Shown here piece by piece: positions 45,783-55,106 of a DNA stretch of 64,000 bases. A program made the translations under genes and the position numbers. Under the pieces are notes generated by a model. The model was not told where the DNA came from. It saw only the letters and a program-made list of their open reading frames with translations, and did no database searches. Source of the stretch: Orychophragmus violaceus (Eukaryota > Streptophyta > Magnoliopsida > Brassicales > Brassicaceae); contig CM058239.1 of assembly GCA_030180135.1 (NCBI GenBank), positions 46,635,270-46,699,269 of the forward strand. Direction: 5' to 3'. Positions within the stretch are counted from its first letter, which is position 1. Each line of letters opens with the position of its first letter.

Positions 45783-46398
45783 TTAGTCTCGGTAGTTAAA
45801 CTTCCTTTTGACAGACACACGGTCATCTTCATCTTCATCTTCATCATATTCTTCTTCATCTACCTCTAGTTCTTGTTCTTGATCTTCTTCTTCTTCTTCT
45901 TCTTCTTGCTCAACATCATCTTCCACAGTATTGACCCTCTCGCACTCATCGATCCATTCGCTATAACTGTATTAATTTCAGAGAGGCTTAGAAAAACAAG
46001 ATGAAATAAGAACAAGGAGAATTCGAATAACAGTTTGTACTTACATGTCTATAGCTTCACTCAAAGCTGCAAGAAAACAGAACCCAAAAGAATTATCAGA
46101 GATGTAAACCAGAAACCGATTCAATATCGATATAACATGAATATAAACCTGTGATAGTAGTGCTAAAGCTTTCTTCACAGATTCTACAAGTTGCAGTACC
46201 AATCATTTCCTTCATATTACTGGGGAAAATTCAAAAGATTTCATTATCATGTTGTAGTTCATTAAAGCTAAGAAAAAAATCATACATTTGGCATTCGACA
46301 CTAGAGCCGTGATTGCAGAAAGGACAACTAAAGACTGTGTCAAGCTTGTCCATTCGCTTCGTTGGAGCAGGCTTTGCTCTTGACTTCCTCTTTCCCAT
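45783..46398 (-). CDS. ELOF1: Transcription elongation factor 1 homolog (ELOF1), four exons
   Basis: Exons on the minus strand are 46398-46286, 46219-46149, 46066-46045 and 45966-45783, all with GT..AG introns and matching phase, giving 129 residues plus TAA. The protein starts MGKRKSRAKPAPTKRMDKLD. It has a four-cysteine zinc ribbon (C25-x2-C28 and C49-x2-C52 in CPFC and CRICEESF), then AIDIYSEWIDECERVNT and a long acidic tail of Glu/Asp encoded partly by a GAA run. It ends SVKRKFNYRD. ELOF1 is a nuclear RNA polymerase II elongation factor that works with transcribed chromatin and transcription-coupled repair. The Arabidopsis protein is about 120 residues, so the tail is slightly longer here. 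No stop or frameshift is seen; it is the only intact host gene in the window. Confidence 0.95.
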
Positions 46399-47400
46399 TG
46401 CTTGGCCACGAACAGTTAACCAAAAAGAAGAAGAATGAAAATCAATAGTTTTCACAATCCATCCATTAACGATTCGAAAAGTACCCAGAAGGATCCAATT
46501 TCAAACGAAATCTCAATAATTGCTAGTTTCGATCTAAAGAATCAATAGTATATTCGAAAAGATGAAAAATCAATACTTTCACAATTCCAAAAGGGATAAG
46601 ACTAATCACTCGCGTAAGAAACTACTCCTTCGTTGTAATCAATTACCAGTATCAAATATTTGGATTAAGAGAATTAAAAAAAAAGTACCCAGAAGATTTA
46701 ACTTCAAAGAATCTCAAACCAAGACTCATGGAAATACCCTAATTATTGCGCAAGATCGGTTCCTCGAGGAAGAGCAAGATGCGAAACCCTAGATAGTTCA
46801 AGGAAGAGGTGAATTGGGGAACAAAGGATAATGAGTGTTGCGAAACTCTGAGAAGTCAACGACGCCGTTTGTGGTAATAAGACCAAACGAAATTACTATG
46901 AAATAGTTAACTGTAAATAGTTATGACAATTCAATTATATTAATATCAAAAAATGTTTACAAAATACAGATGCATTCCAAAAAGAATAGTTATCATTCCA
47001 AAAACAAAAATAGTTATGATGAGATTTTGACCCAAAAAAATTAGTTATGATGAGATAAAATTCTAGAAAAATCGATGTCTCTGCTCTATCCAATTTTCAA
47101 GAATCAAATCTCCAATGTCACTACAAAAGTGACTCTTTTGGAATTTCCATTCCGACCAACACCGAAACGGTTATTTTTGTCCTCTCGACGATTCTCTTTC
47201 TTATCATATATTTTGAGATCTCGTCGTTTTCTTTTTATTCTTAGATTTTGAATAACTCCGGATTTCATATCTGATCCTTCTTCCGATTAATATCATATGT
47301 CTTCTTCCTTTTTTAAGTTTCTTAATTTCATCCCAATTGCGATTCTCTTGATAATATGCTCCTTTGTCTTCTTTAGTCTTTCTACATGAGTAATTTTTTG
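46399..47400 (-). promoter_or_regulatory. ELOF1 upstream region
   Basis: It must contain the promoter and 5' UTR of ELOF1 (minus). A C/T-rich leader-like stretch, attcttcttctttttgg on the minus strand, precedes the ATG. I cannot place a TATA box or transcription start with confidence. The plus-strand 76-codon frame 46562-46792 shows no known motif and is probably chance. Confidence 0.5.
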
Positions 47401-47689
47401 TCGCATGCCTCGATTTCTAATGGCGGACTTTCTCTTGGGTCCAGACGGAGCTTCCTATGGGAAATTTAAATCAAGCTTTGGCTTTTTTGGGCCCCGTGCG
47501 AGTATAATAAGACGGTGTTGCAGTATTATTCGGTGGATTTGCCTCGGTCGTCGCTGGAAAAGGAGTTTTCTGGTGGTGGTTTCTGCAAAATCCGGTAGTG
47601 AACAGTGGAATTCTAGTCTAAATTCTACAGGCATTCTCTATTCTGGTCAGGAAGAGTCAGGAGAACACCTATCTTTTAATGCAGTTTCT

Positions 47690-48026
47690 CTGATACTGTC
47701 TGGGAAGGCTTGGTTAGGGGTCTATTGCAGAATAATACACTACAAGCTTGGACAGCATAATAGAGATTGCCTTAGGTCCTTCCCTCAGCAAAACAATAAC
47801 GTTTCTAGTCATGTATGTTCTACAAGATACATCTCACTCCATTTGGAGGGAGAGAAACTCCCGTCGGCATGGTCAGCAACCGCAAAACCCACAAATCTTG
47901 ATCCAATGGATTGACAAAGAAGTCCAAAACAAATTGTTGCCAGTAAGGCAAGAGTACTACAATGATTTGGAAGATGGTTTACAGGTTTGGTTTGGTTCAT
48001 GCCACCAAATCACTCAAAACACCTAA
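47690..48026 (+). pseudogene. LINE (non-LTR) pol C-terminal end
   Basis: The frame from 47748 carries RTSHSIWRERN-like text (LQDTSHSIWRERNSRRHG), then QILIQWIDKEVQNKL and DGLQVWFGS. This is the usual C-terminal end of plant L1-type LINE reverse transcriptase proteins. A few residues upstream (EGLVRGLLQNNT) also fit but in another frame. The bulk of RT and endonuclease is absent. LINEs commonly truncate at the 5' end during insertion, which explains this. Confidence 0.75.
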
Positions 48027-48351
48027 GATGATTCTTTGATTCAATTGTTTTCCATAGTTCCATATAAACAATAAGCTCAAAGTGAAGCATTATATGTAAA
48101 AAGTCTTTTAGTTTGAATCAATTTTACATTCATTCAGAAAAAGGTCTGGCGGTGAAGTTGTGTCGGCTATGGGTTGATCAATTTAGTTGTGTCATCAGGT
48201 CTAGCACACATGTGTCCTTGTTTACCCGAAAAATCCTCCAAAATCAAAACCTATAACTAAATCGGCAACTGGAAGAAAAAACGTAAGTTCAACACTGAAA
48301 ATTTCTGTCGCATGAGGAAGAATATGACAACTAAGAACAACTGCATGCGTC

Positions 48352-48777
48352 ATGGGTTGGGTTGACCATGACATTGTTAGTGTACTCGGATGGTGTCTAC
48401 GGGATAATATGGGTTGGGTCCTAGCAGGCGAGAAAGGATGCAGGAGAAGCCTATCACCGCTTCATGCAGAATTGGACGAACTCATTTGGGCTATGGAGAG
48501 TATTTGTGACAGGGTTATTCTCAATGTTAGAATCGAAACCGACTGTGTGAACCTCCTAAAGATGATTGAAGATCCAAGGGACTGGCCGGACTTTACTTCA
48601 GATTTGGATATCGTCGCCACTATTAGAAAGAAATTTTCGTATTTTAGTGTAGTTCACATCGGCCATATGGATAATGTAATTACCGACACCCTTGCTGAAA
48701 GGACTAGGACACGAGGTCGAGATTTTTCGCTTGTAAGTCATAATCTGTCAGATTTCAGAATTCCACAAGAAAACTGA
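48352..48777 (+). pseudogene. LINE-associated RNase H-like domain
   Basis: 141 residues matching the plant RVT_3/RNase H-like domain found alone or at the end of LINE proteins. It has GWCLRD, CRRSLSPLHAELDELIWAME with E40, ETDC with D64, and a C-terminal block with D112 (NVITDTLAERTR). Most acidic active-site positions appear to be present. It lies 330 bp after the LINE pol end and is A/T-poor relative to the surroundings. No upstream in-frame domain is visible, so it is probably part of the same decayed LINE insertion. Confidence 0.72.
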
Positions 48778-48780
48778 AAT

Positions 48781-49649
48781 GTCCGGCCTACTTTGACTTA
48801 GATTAAAAGCGTAGATGACAAAAAAAAAAACTGCATGAATTCTAGCAAAAAATAAAAAGAAAAAAAATTATAGGTGAGACTACCATGATTTCAAGAACAC
48901 TTGCAAAAAAAATATCCCGAGGTAAAATTTAATTTTATATTTGAAAAAAGGAAATAATGAAATTCTGAGGTAGATTTTGAACAATTCACGACTTATATAT
49001 GCATGATACAATATGATATTTTTTTGACATCCTTTCGTTGTAGGGCTTGGAAGAGGAAGAGGATGAATAAGAGAAAGAGGAGGAAGAGTGAAGAGATGGC
49101 TTGATTCTTTATAATAAGTTAAAGAGGATCAAATCGATGGGAACATACAGAGCACAAGCTTGATGTCTTTGAAAGTTTTTCAATGTTGTATTTTTGTGTT
49201 TTCAATCAGGTGAAAGTTTAAGTTTCTGAAACTCTACTCATCTTTTAATGTGTTGGAACAGTTTTAATCTTTAAGTGTGTAAAATTCAAGTGACACATAA
49301 AGCTTTCATTACAAACACTACATAAATGATATACAATGAATCATTTAGGGATCGTTCAGGGTACACAATGGATGATTCCAAGTTTTGTATTCCTTTGGAG
49401 GTAAATATGATTTGAGGTATTACTAATTATTACTAGTTCTTACATATGAAACTAACTCAAACTATATGTGTTGTGTGTAGCTTCTAGCATTTGAGGTAGT
49501 TCTGACATTGAAGAAGAGATTATGAGATGATTTTTAGGCACAAAAAGCACATATTCTAGGATGTGCATGACGAGTACAAGCAAGGATTTTCACTAGATGA
49601 ATTGTATGAAGCACTTGGCCTAATTAAGTTAATTTGACTTTTCATATTA
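48781..49649. other. Spacer without recognised genes
   Basis: A/T-rich with short frames only. A fragment near 49500-49620 (LKKRL and YEALGLIKL-like words) may be old coding sequence, but I cannot name it. Confidence 0.5.
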
Positions 49650-50583
49650 ACTAGAAGAGAAATGCGCGGGTTTTGTTAGAATTTATTGATATTTAATATA
49701 TTTTAATATTTATTTTGAGTATCGATATTTTTATATGTTTTTTAATTTACAAATTTGTATTTGTTTTATTTTTATATGATTATAATGATTTTAGAAGAGA
49801 ATATGCGCTAACATACGATTATTAATTTAATTTATTTTATAAATAAATATTTTAATTATCCATTTTAATGAGCTTTTTAAAAAATTTTATTTCCTTCTTA
49901 AAAAATATTTAATATATATATATTTGTTATTTATACATTTATTTTTTCTATGTTCTTATATTCTATATAATTTCTTGGTTTATTATCCTTTTATTTCATT
50001 TTGTAACATTTTACCTCTATTCTTAATATTATTATTTCTTTATTTTAATATTTTTGTTATCATTTTAGATTTCTCTAATTTTTTTATATATATTTCATTG
50101 ATTTTTTTATTTTTATGTTCTTATATTTTATATATATTTTATGATCATTGTATCTCATTTTATAATATATTTTTTTCCACTCGTAATAATTTATTCTTAT
50201 CATTCATATTTTTTGTTTTATTGTTCTTTGTTTATAGTTTTCAATTATTGAAAACTTTTTAAATAATTGTATCTTTACTTTTAGTCTTATAAGATCAATT
50301 TTATTGAAATTTATTTATTTTATTTATTTAATGCATAAAATATGGAAGATGTATTTAAAACATATAATATTTATATATTTGTGAGATTATAAATTCAATT
50401 CAATTTATAATTTATGTTTTCAATAATTTTATTTAATTATATTTAAATTAAATAATCATACATTAAATAAATATGTATTTTACTTTAAATGATGATGTGG
50501 AAAAGTTTGCTTTAAATTGACCAATCAAAAGGGGGGCTGATGTGGCGGCCGGGGAGAGCCCCCTTCTCTCATTATATATAGGA
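49650..50583 (-). mobile_element. Non-autonomous Helitron, minus orientation (934 bp)
   Basis: On the minus strand it starts TCCTATATATAATGAG (50583) and ends ...CTAGT (49650). Flanking bases are A before and T after, the Helitron signature. The end has a decayed hairpin (cccgcgcatttctc). The 5' 100 bases share ggggg-ctctc and gattggtc-a blocks with the second copy at 51459-52263. It is A/T-rich inside; a 112-codon F/L/I-rich frame (49924-50262) is low complexity. Confidence 0.8.
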
Positions 50584-50955
50584 TTACTTATGAGTGTAAT
50601 GTTTTAAAGTTGTTGTCCTTGTTTCTATTCACATGATATTGAAAGTATTTTGGTCTTGTCCCTTGAAGAAGAATCTCTTATAGCTAGAATCTATGAAAAG
50701 GTGATGGTGATGTTGTCGAAGATGTCATTGTTCACAGTTGGACAAAGCTCTTTATCGATGAAAAGAAGCCGATATGTGTTAAATAGATGTACAAGGGACA
50801 TTTGGCTTCCCGAGTAGAAGAGTAACTTTTGAATGAGGTGAATCAAGGAAATGCGGACATTGAAGGAATAAAGAATGTGTCTTCGACTTGATTGGTATAG
50901 CTCGTACAGATATGCAAAACGTGTCATAAGAAGAGAATTTTTTTGATGAGATTCA
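50584..50955. other. Spacer, possible decayed hAT sequence
   Basis: No readable frame. Its position before the hAT tail suggests upstream hAT remains, but no motif can be recognised. Confidence 0.4.
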
Positions 50956-51458
50956 TATAAAGTTGATGAAATAGTGAATCTATCACTAGAAGAAAGCTTT
51001 CAAATTTCTTACTTCACTCAAATCACGGACCAATCTTTGCATTCTCTTCAAATGAGAACTGAACAATTTTAGAAGTGTGAACAAACTTTGGGCTTTATGT
51101 TTGATATGAAGAAATTGCAGGAGGAGAGTAATGATAGGTTGATGACATCTTGTAACAATCTTGAAGTTTCTCTAAAATATGGAGATCATTCATATGTTAG
51201 TAGGAGTGATTTATTTTTGAACTTAAATTTCTAAGACAAGTCTTACCAAGAGACTACAAGAGACCTACTTAAGTGTTGAAGTTTTTGAAAACTATGGAAG
51301 ATTGTTATCCAAACTCTTGGATTGCTTAGCGAATATTGTTAAGTGTTAACGATTCCAGTTTTAGTTGATTCTGCATAAAGAAGCTTTTCAAAACTGAAGC
51401 GGATAATCTTACCTTCAATCAACTATGTCATGAGAAAGATTGAATAGTTTTACAATTA
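50956..51458 (+). pseudogene. hAT transposase C-terminal part, split by Helitron
   Basis: Reads DEIVNLSLEESFQISYFTQI, TDQSLHSLQMRTEQF and FMFDMKKLQEESNDRLMTSC, followed by later pieces in shifted frames up to the dimerisation motif. It parallels the tail of the other hAT pseudogene (QALVSFQTRLEQFHEYENIF, 24990-25050) and covers the region that one lacks. The motif ERLNSFTI at 51430-51458 is where a Helitron entered. The continuation is 52264-52400. Confidence 0.65.
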
Positions 51459-52263
51459 TCCTATATATAAAAGATGAAGAGGGGGCTCTCGTGCGTTGAC
51501 ACGTCAGCCTCCTCATGATTGGTCCACCTCATGCAAAATTGACACATCATCATTAAATGAAATAAATCTATAATAAATAATCTAAAATTATTTAATTTAA
51601 ATGTAATTAGTTAAAATCATTGAATATAAATATAAAATAAATTAAAACTGAAATTTAATTTCGAATATAATTAAATATTAATATAAGTGGAAATACCAAA
51701 TTATTAAACAAAAATAAATATGCAATTATGATTTTTTTTTAAATAATTGGAAATTAGGAGAAAAAGCCATATAACAAAAAAATTAATAACTAATGAAAAT
51801 GATAATTATTAGTTATCAATGATAAAAGCAGATAAGATGGTAATATAAACAAATAAATAATATAAATATAAAAATAAGAAATTAAATAAATTTAATGAAA
51901 TATATTTATAACTTAACGAAATTCAAAATGATAAAATATCAAAATATTATTGTAATACTACGACTTGAATGACTGAAAACTGTAACAAGTATGAAAATTA
52001 AAAAATGATAAGAAGGTTGAAGGAAATAAAAAATTCAAAAAAAAAATCCGTGAAAATTGAAAACTAAAACTTGTAAGACATGTAATTTAAATTAATATTG
52101 CTTGTGAATGCAAGTTATTTTCATCATATTATTATGATCATAAAAAATAAAAATCTGTAAATAAAAATATAAAAATATTAATATTCAAAATAATTATCAA
52201 AAATATATTAAATATTTAAATAACAAAACAAAATCCGCGCATTTGCGCGGGTTCTTTCCTAGT
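51459..52263 (+). mobile_element. Non-autonomous Helitron, plus orientation (805 bp)
   Basis: Starts TCCTATATATAAAAG after an A at 51458. It ends with a perfect hairpin (ccgcgcatttgcgcgg, 52235-52250), eight bases, then CTAGT (52259-52263). No genes are seen. Its 5' end closely matches the minus-strand copy at 49650-50583, so both belong to one family. Confidence 0.87.
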
Positions 52264-52400
52264 ATCAATAAAGAGAGAGAGTCAAACAACTTAATTATAT
52301 GAATTTATTAAATGAATTTATAGGAAAAAAAGAAAGAAAATTGTGGCTTAAGTTTATTTATTCTGATTTTTGTAACTATTATTGAATTTGTTTCAAGACA
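52264..52400 (+). pseudogene. hAT dimerisation tail after Helitron
   Basis: Reads INKERES, then in-phase fragments LLNEFIGKKERK, matching the usual LSIERE...LINDFASRKARK end of this hAT group once the Helitron is removed. Confidence 0.55.
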
Positions 52401-52981
52401 ATGTTATAATTTTATTTTATCTTTTCACTAAGAAATATCATATCTTTTAACTCGTTTAAGCCTCGATAAACCTAAACATAACACTGGTAGCAATGCTAGT
52501 GAAAATGTAATAGAGGAGGAAGGTGCAAAAAATGGTGAAAAAACTAATCCTCGTTGGTCCAGAATTATGGTAAATGATGTCTATTATGTTTCCACCAACA
52601 TCAGTTTAATTCAAGTTGGCCACCAAAATTTTCATATAGACTCTCTAACCCAAAAATTAATTAGTTTAACCGACTAATATTTTTAAAATTTGTAAAAAGA
52701 GTGAAAATGTGCAAAAACAATGAGTAAGGTGATGATGCTCTTACAAAGAAAGTAAAATGCATATTAAAATCTAGTTAATTATGGGAAAATTACTTATTTA
52801 GTATGACAAAGTATAGTTATTATTAGAATAAGATTAATATTTTGGCCTTTTTCTTATGATTTTATTGCCTAAAGTACTCCTATCATCATTTGCAAGAAAA
52901 AAATAATTACAGAAATGCCGTTAATTTTTTTCCGTGTCAAAAATCAAATATTTACGAAAATACCACCTTCCCTGCGAAATT
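52401..52981. other. A/T-rich spacer
   Basis: No gene is seen. A short block ccaccaaaattttcata (52621-52637) also occurs at 7371-7387, left of gypsy-1, and hints at a shared old repeat. Confidence 0.5.
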
Positions 52982-53515
52982 AAATCCGCAGTCACGTGTT
53001 GCATATTTTTGTAGTTGCGGATTTGTTTGTGTAATTACGGAAATGATGTTACGGATTTAAATGTACGTGTCGCAGATTTATTTCTTTGTTACGGATTTAA
53101 AATAAATCCGCGACAAAGGAAATATACTTTTTTAATTACTAGAGTAGTACGAAGTGTAACAGATTTGTTCCATGTGTTGCAGTTTTTTATACTTGCGGAT
53201 TTGTTCATTTTTGGGAAATTGAGTTTGAAGATTTTCTTGCTACTGTTGAAGATTTCATTGGGTTTTTGCTGTTTTTTCATGATTTTGCGGATTGTTTTAG
53301 CAGATTTTATTCTCACTGTTACATATTTTTTGTATTTGTTGCAGATTTCGAAAAACTCTGTAACACAGGCAAAAGGGCTTAAAAAATTATAAAAGTAGTA
53401 TTTTAGTGTTACAGATTTAGTTAAAGTGTTGCAGATTTCAGTGTAGTGTGTGCAGATTTTTTATTTATTGACGATGTGGCATTTTCAGTCATCTTTTTTT
53501 CTTGCGGATTTGTTA
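52982..53515. repeat. Array of the degenerate motif GTTRCRGATTT
   Basis: About 15 copies or near copies in 530 bp. Plus-strand examples start at 53014, 53048, 53069, 53088, 53156, 53192, 53338, 53408, 53428 and 53501. Two are on the minus strand (aaatccgca at 52982, aaatccgcgac at 53104). Spacing is irregular (about 19-60 bp), unlike a simple tandem repeat. The frame 53015-53392 across it is not convincing as a gene. Confidence 0.75.
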
Positions 53516-54167
53516 GTCTATTTCCTTAAATAGTTTTACAAATTAATTTATAATTGAAAATATCATTTATACTGCAAATAATGACTTTTTAAATTTTAAA
53601 ATATTATATTGTATGAATCTATGTAGGGCAAAAATTCATTTTAAGTTGTAATATTTTAATATAGTTTTTAATATAAAAAATTAATTTAGTTTTTAAGCAT
53701 AATAAGTTTACAAAATAAATTTATAAGTTTCAAATTTATTTGATGTGTTAAATAAATTTGTAATATTAAGAAAATATAAACTCAATATCTTTGAAATTTG
53801 GAAATATATACATATAAGATTGTATTTATTTTTAAAATGAATTTTGTTTTTAAAATCTTTCCTTTTACGAACCAACAATTATTTTAGGTAAGTAATTATA
53901 CTAATTCGATTTTTTCTTAAACGGAAACTTGTTTTTTTTTCTTTTCAAAAACGAAAATATATTCGATTAGGACAAATATGGAAAAACATTTATGACCGAA
54001 TTTATGGTTTCTTATTACAGAATTTATTGTTTTTTATGTAAAATATTGACAAAAATCGCCATCTTCATCAACCCTATGAAGAACGACCTACACAACAATA
54101 GCCTCCATCTCTGAACGAGCTCAATTTGTACGTATCAATGATCTTTTCTGCTCGTCAACAATAACAA
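53516..54167. other. A/T-rich spacer before MULE fragment
   Basis: Nothing recognisable. It may be the 5' non-coding part of the MULE. Confidence 0.5.
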
Positions 54168-54437
54168 TTGATCATGGTTCCGATTGTTCTACTTTGTGGT
54201 GACTGGAAATTTGATGAAACAAGATGGAAATTTGTTGTGGATGAAAGAGGAACAAGAACAGTAGGAGTCGATGATAAACTTTCTTTCAGAAGATTCATAG
54301 AAACGGTTTACAAGGATTATGGAGTTGAAAATAAGACTTACATCGCTGAGTTTAGATATATGCTTCCAAAGGAGGTTTTGGTTGGCTTAGCGTGTTGCGA
54401 ATTCCTAGCAGTTCCTAATCCGATTAGGCAACCCTAA
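54168..54437 (+). pseudogene. Mutator-like (MULE/MuDR) transposase N-terminus
   Basis: The frame reads MIMVPIVLLCGDWKFDETRW then KFVVDERGTRTVGVDDKLSF and VYKDYGVENKTYIAEFRYML. This follows the conserved N-terminal domain of plant MULE/VANDAL transposases (GxW...F.VD...G......E..SF..L...V..D). Similarity stops near GLA, at about 54390, where the copia-3 LTR seems to begin, so the last dozen residues are foreign. The catalytic and SWIM zinc-finger parts are missing, and the full protein would have several hundred more residues. Confidence 0.65.
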
Positions 54438-55093
54438 GTCTGAATTCCGAGCCTAGGATCTCAGGGTTTAAGTAATTGAATCATGGATCTCGCGTTTACC
54501 TTGTTCTGGCAGCGGAAGATGAATCAGGTAAGACAAGATCAGGAGCGATTCAGATGCCTCGCCTCTATCGTAGTCCACACGCACACAACCTGGAAAGTCG
54601 GGATGCTAGTGCCGGATCTGGGAATCGAAGAGAGAGTTTTTTCTGATTTCTGTAATCAAGAAAAAGATGGCTACCTCGTTCAGGTCGACCATATAAGCCT
54701 ATATATATGACCTGTTATGACTAAACCATTTTTCGGGTTTAACCGAAAAATCTATGTCATAAACCGAAACATCAGTCTCGGAATCGACCTTGTGTCGATC
54801 GATACACCAACTGTGTCGATCGACACATCTCTCTTTAATCGATATTGATACGTATCCAATACACATCATCTTGATCATCACCATGATGATTATTCCCATA
54901 ACAAAGCTTCCAGATTGCTTAGGTGTGTGACCCTATAGGATCATATGACACTGGCAGTAAGTCTACAACTTACAGACTGCAAGAGGCTTCTAGCAAAACA
55001 TTGCAACCGCCCAGTATCATACAACATGTCTGATCTCGACACACGACTATCGTTAGAGTAAGTACAATGTGATTTCAGGACATAATCCCAACA
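54393..55093 (-). repeat. 3' LTR of copia-3
   Basis: The right edge is clear (minus-strand TGTTGGGATTATGTCC at 55093). The left edge is at 54393 (tgttgcgaattcc) or possibly 54441 (tgaattccg). Blocks ggcagcggaaga and caggt match the other family LTRs. It carries a TCGATCGA pair at 54792-54826 that the other two copies lack. Confidence 0.72.
54792..54826. repeat. Paired TCGATCGA motif in copia-3 LTR
   Basis: gtgtcgatcgatac at 54792 and gtgtcgatcgacac at 54813, 21 bp apart. It is the same motif as in the gypsy elements. Confidence 0.88.
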
Positions 55094-55106
55094 ATCTCCC
55101 ACTTGT

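Noticed and set aside
46562..46792. 76-codon frame upstream of ELOF1
   Set aside because: Lies in the ELOF1 promoter/5' UTR region, with no recognisable motif and a composition typical of A-rich spacer.
49924..50262. 112-codon hydrophobic frame resembling a membrane protein
   Set aside because: F/L/I/Y-rich translation of very A/T-rich DNA inside a non-autonomous Helitron.
53015..53392. 125-codon frame across the GTTRCRGATTT array
   Set aside because: The translation follows the repeated motif and A/T-rich spacers. No domain is seen and the array explains the frame.
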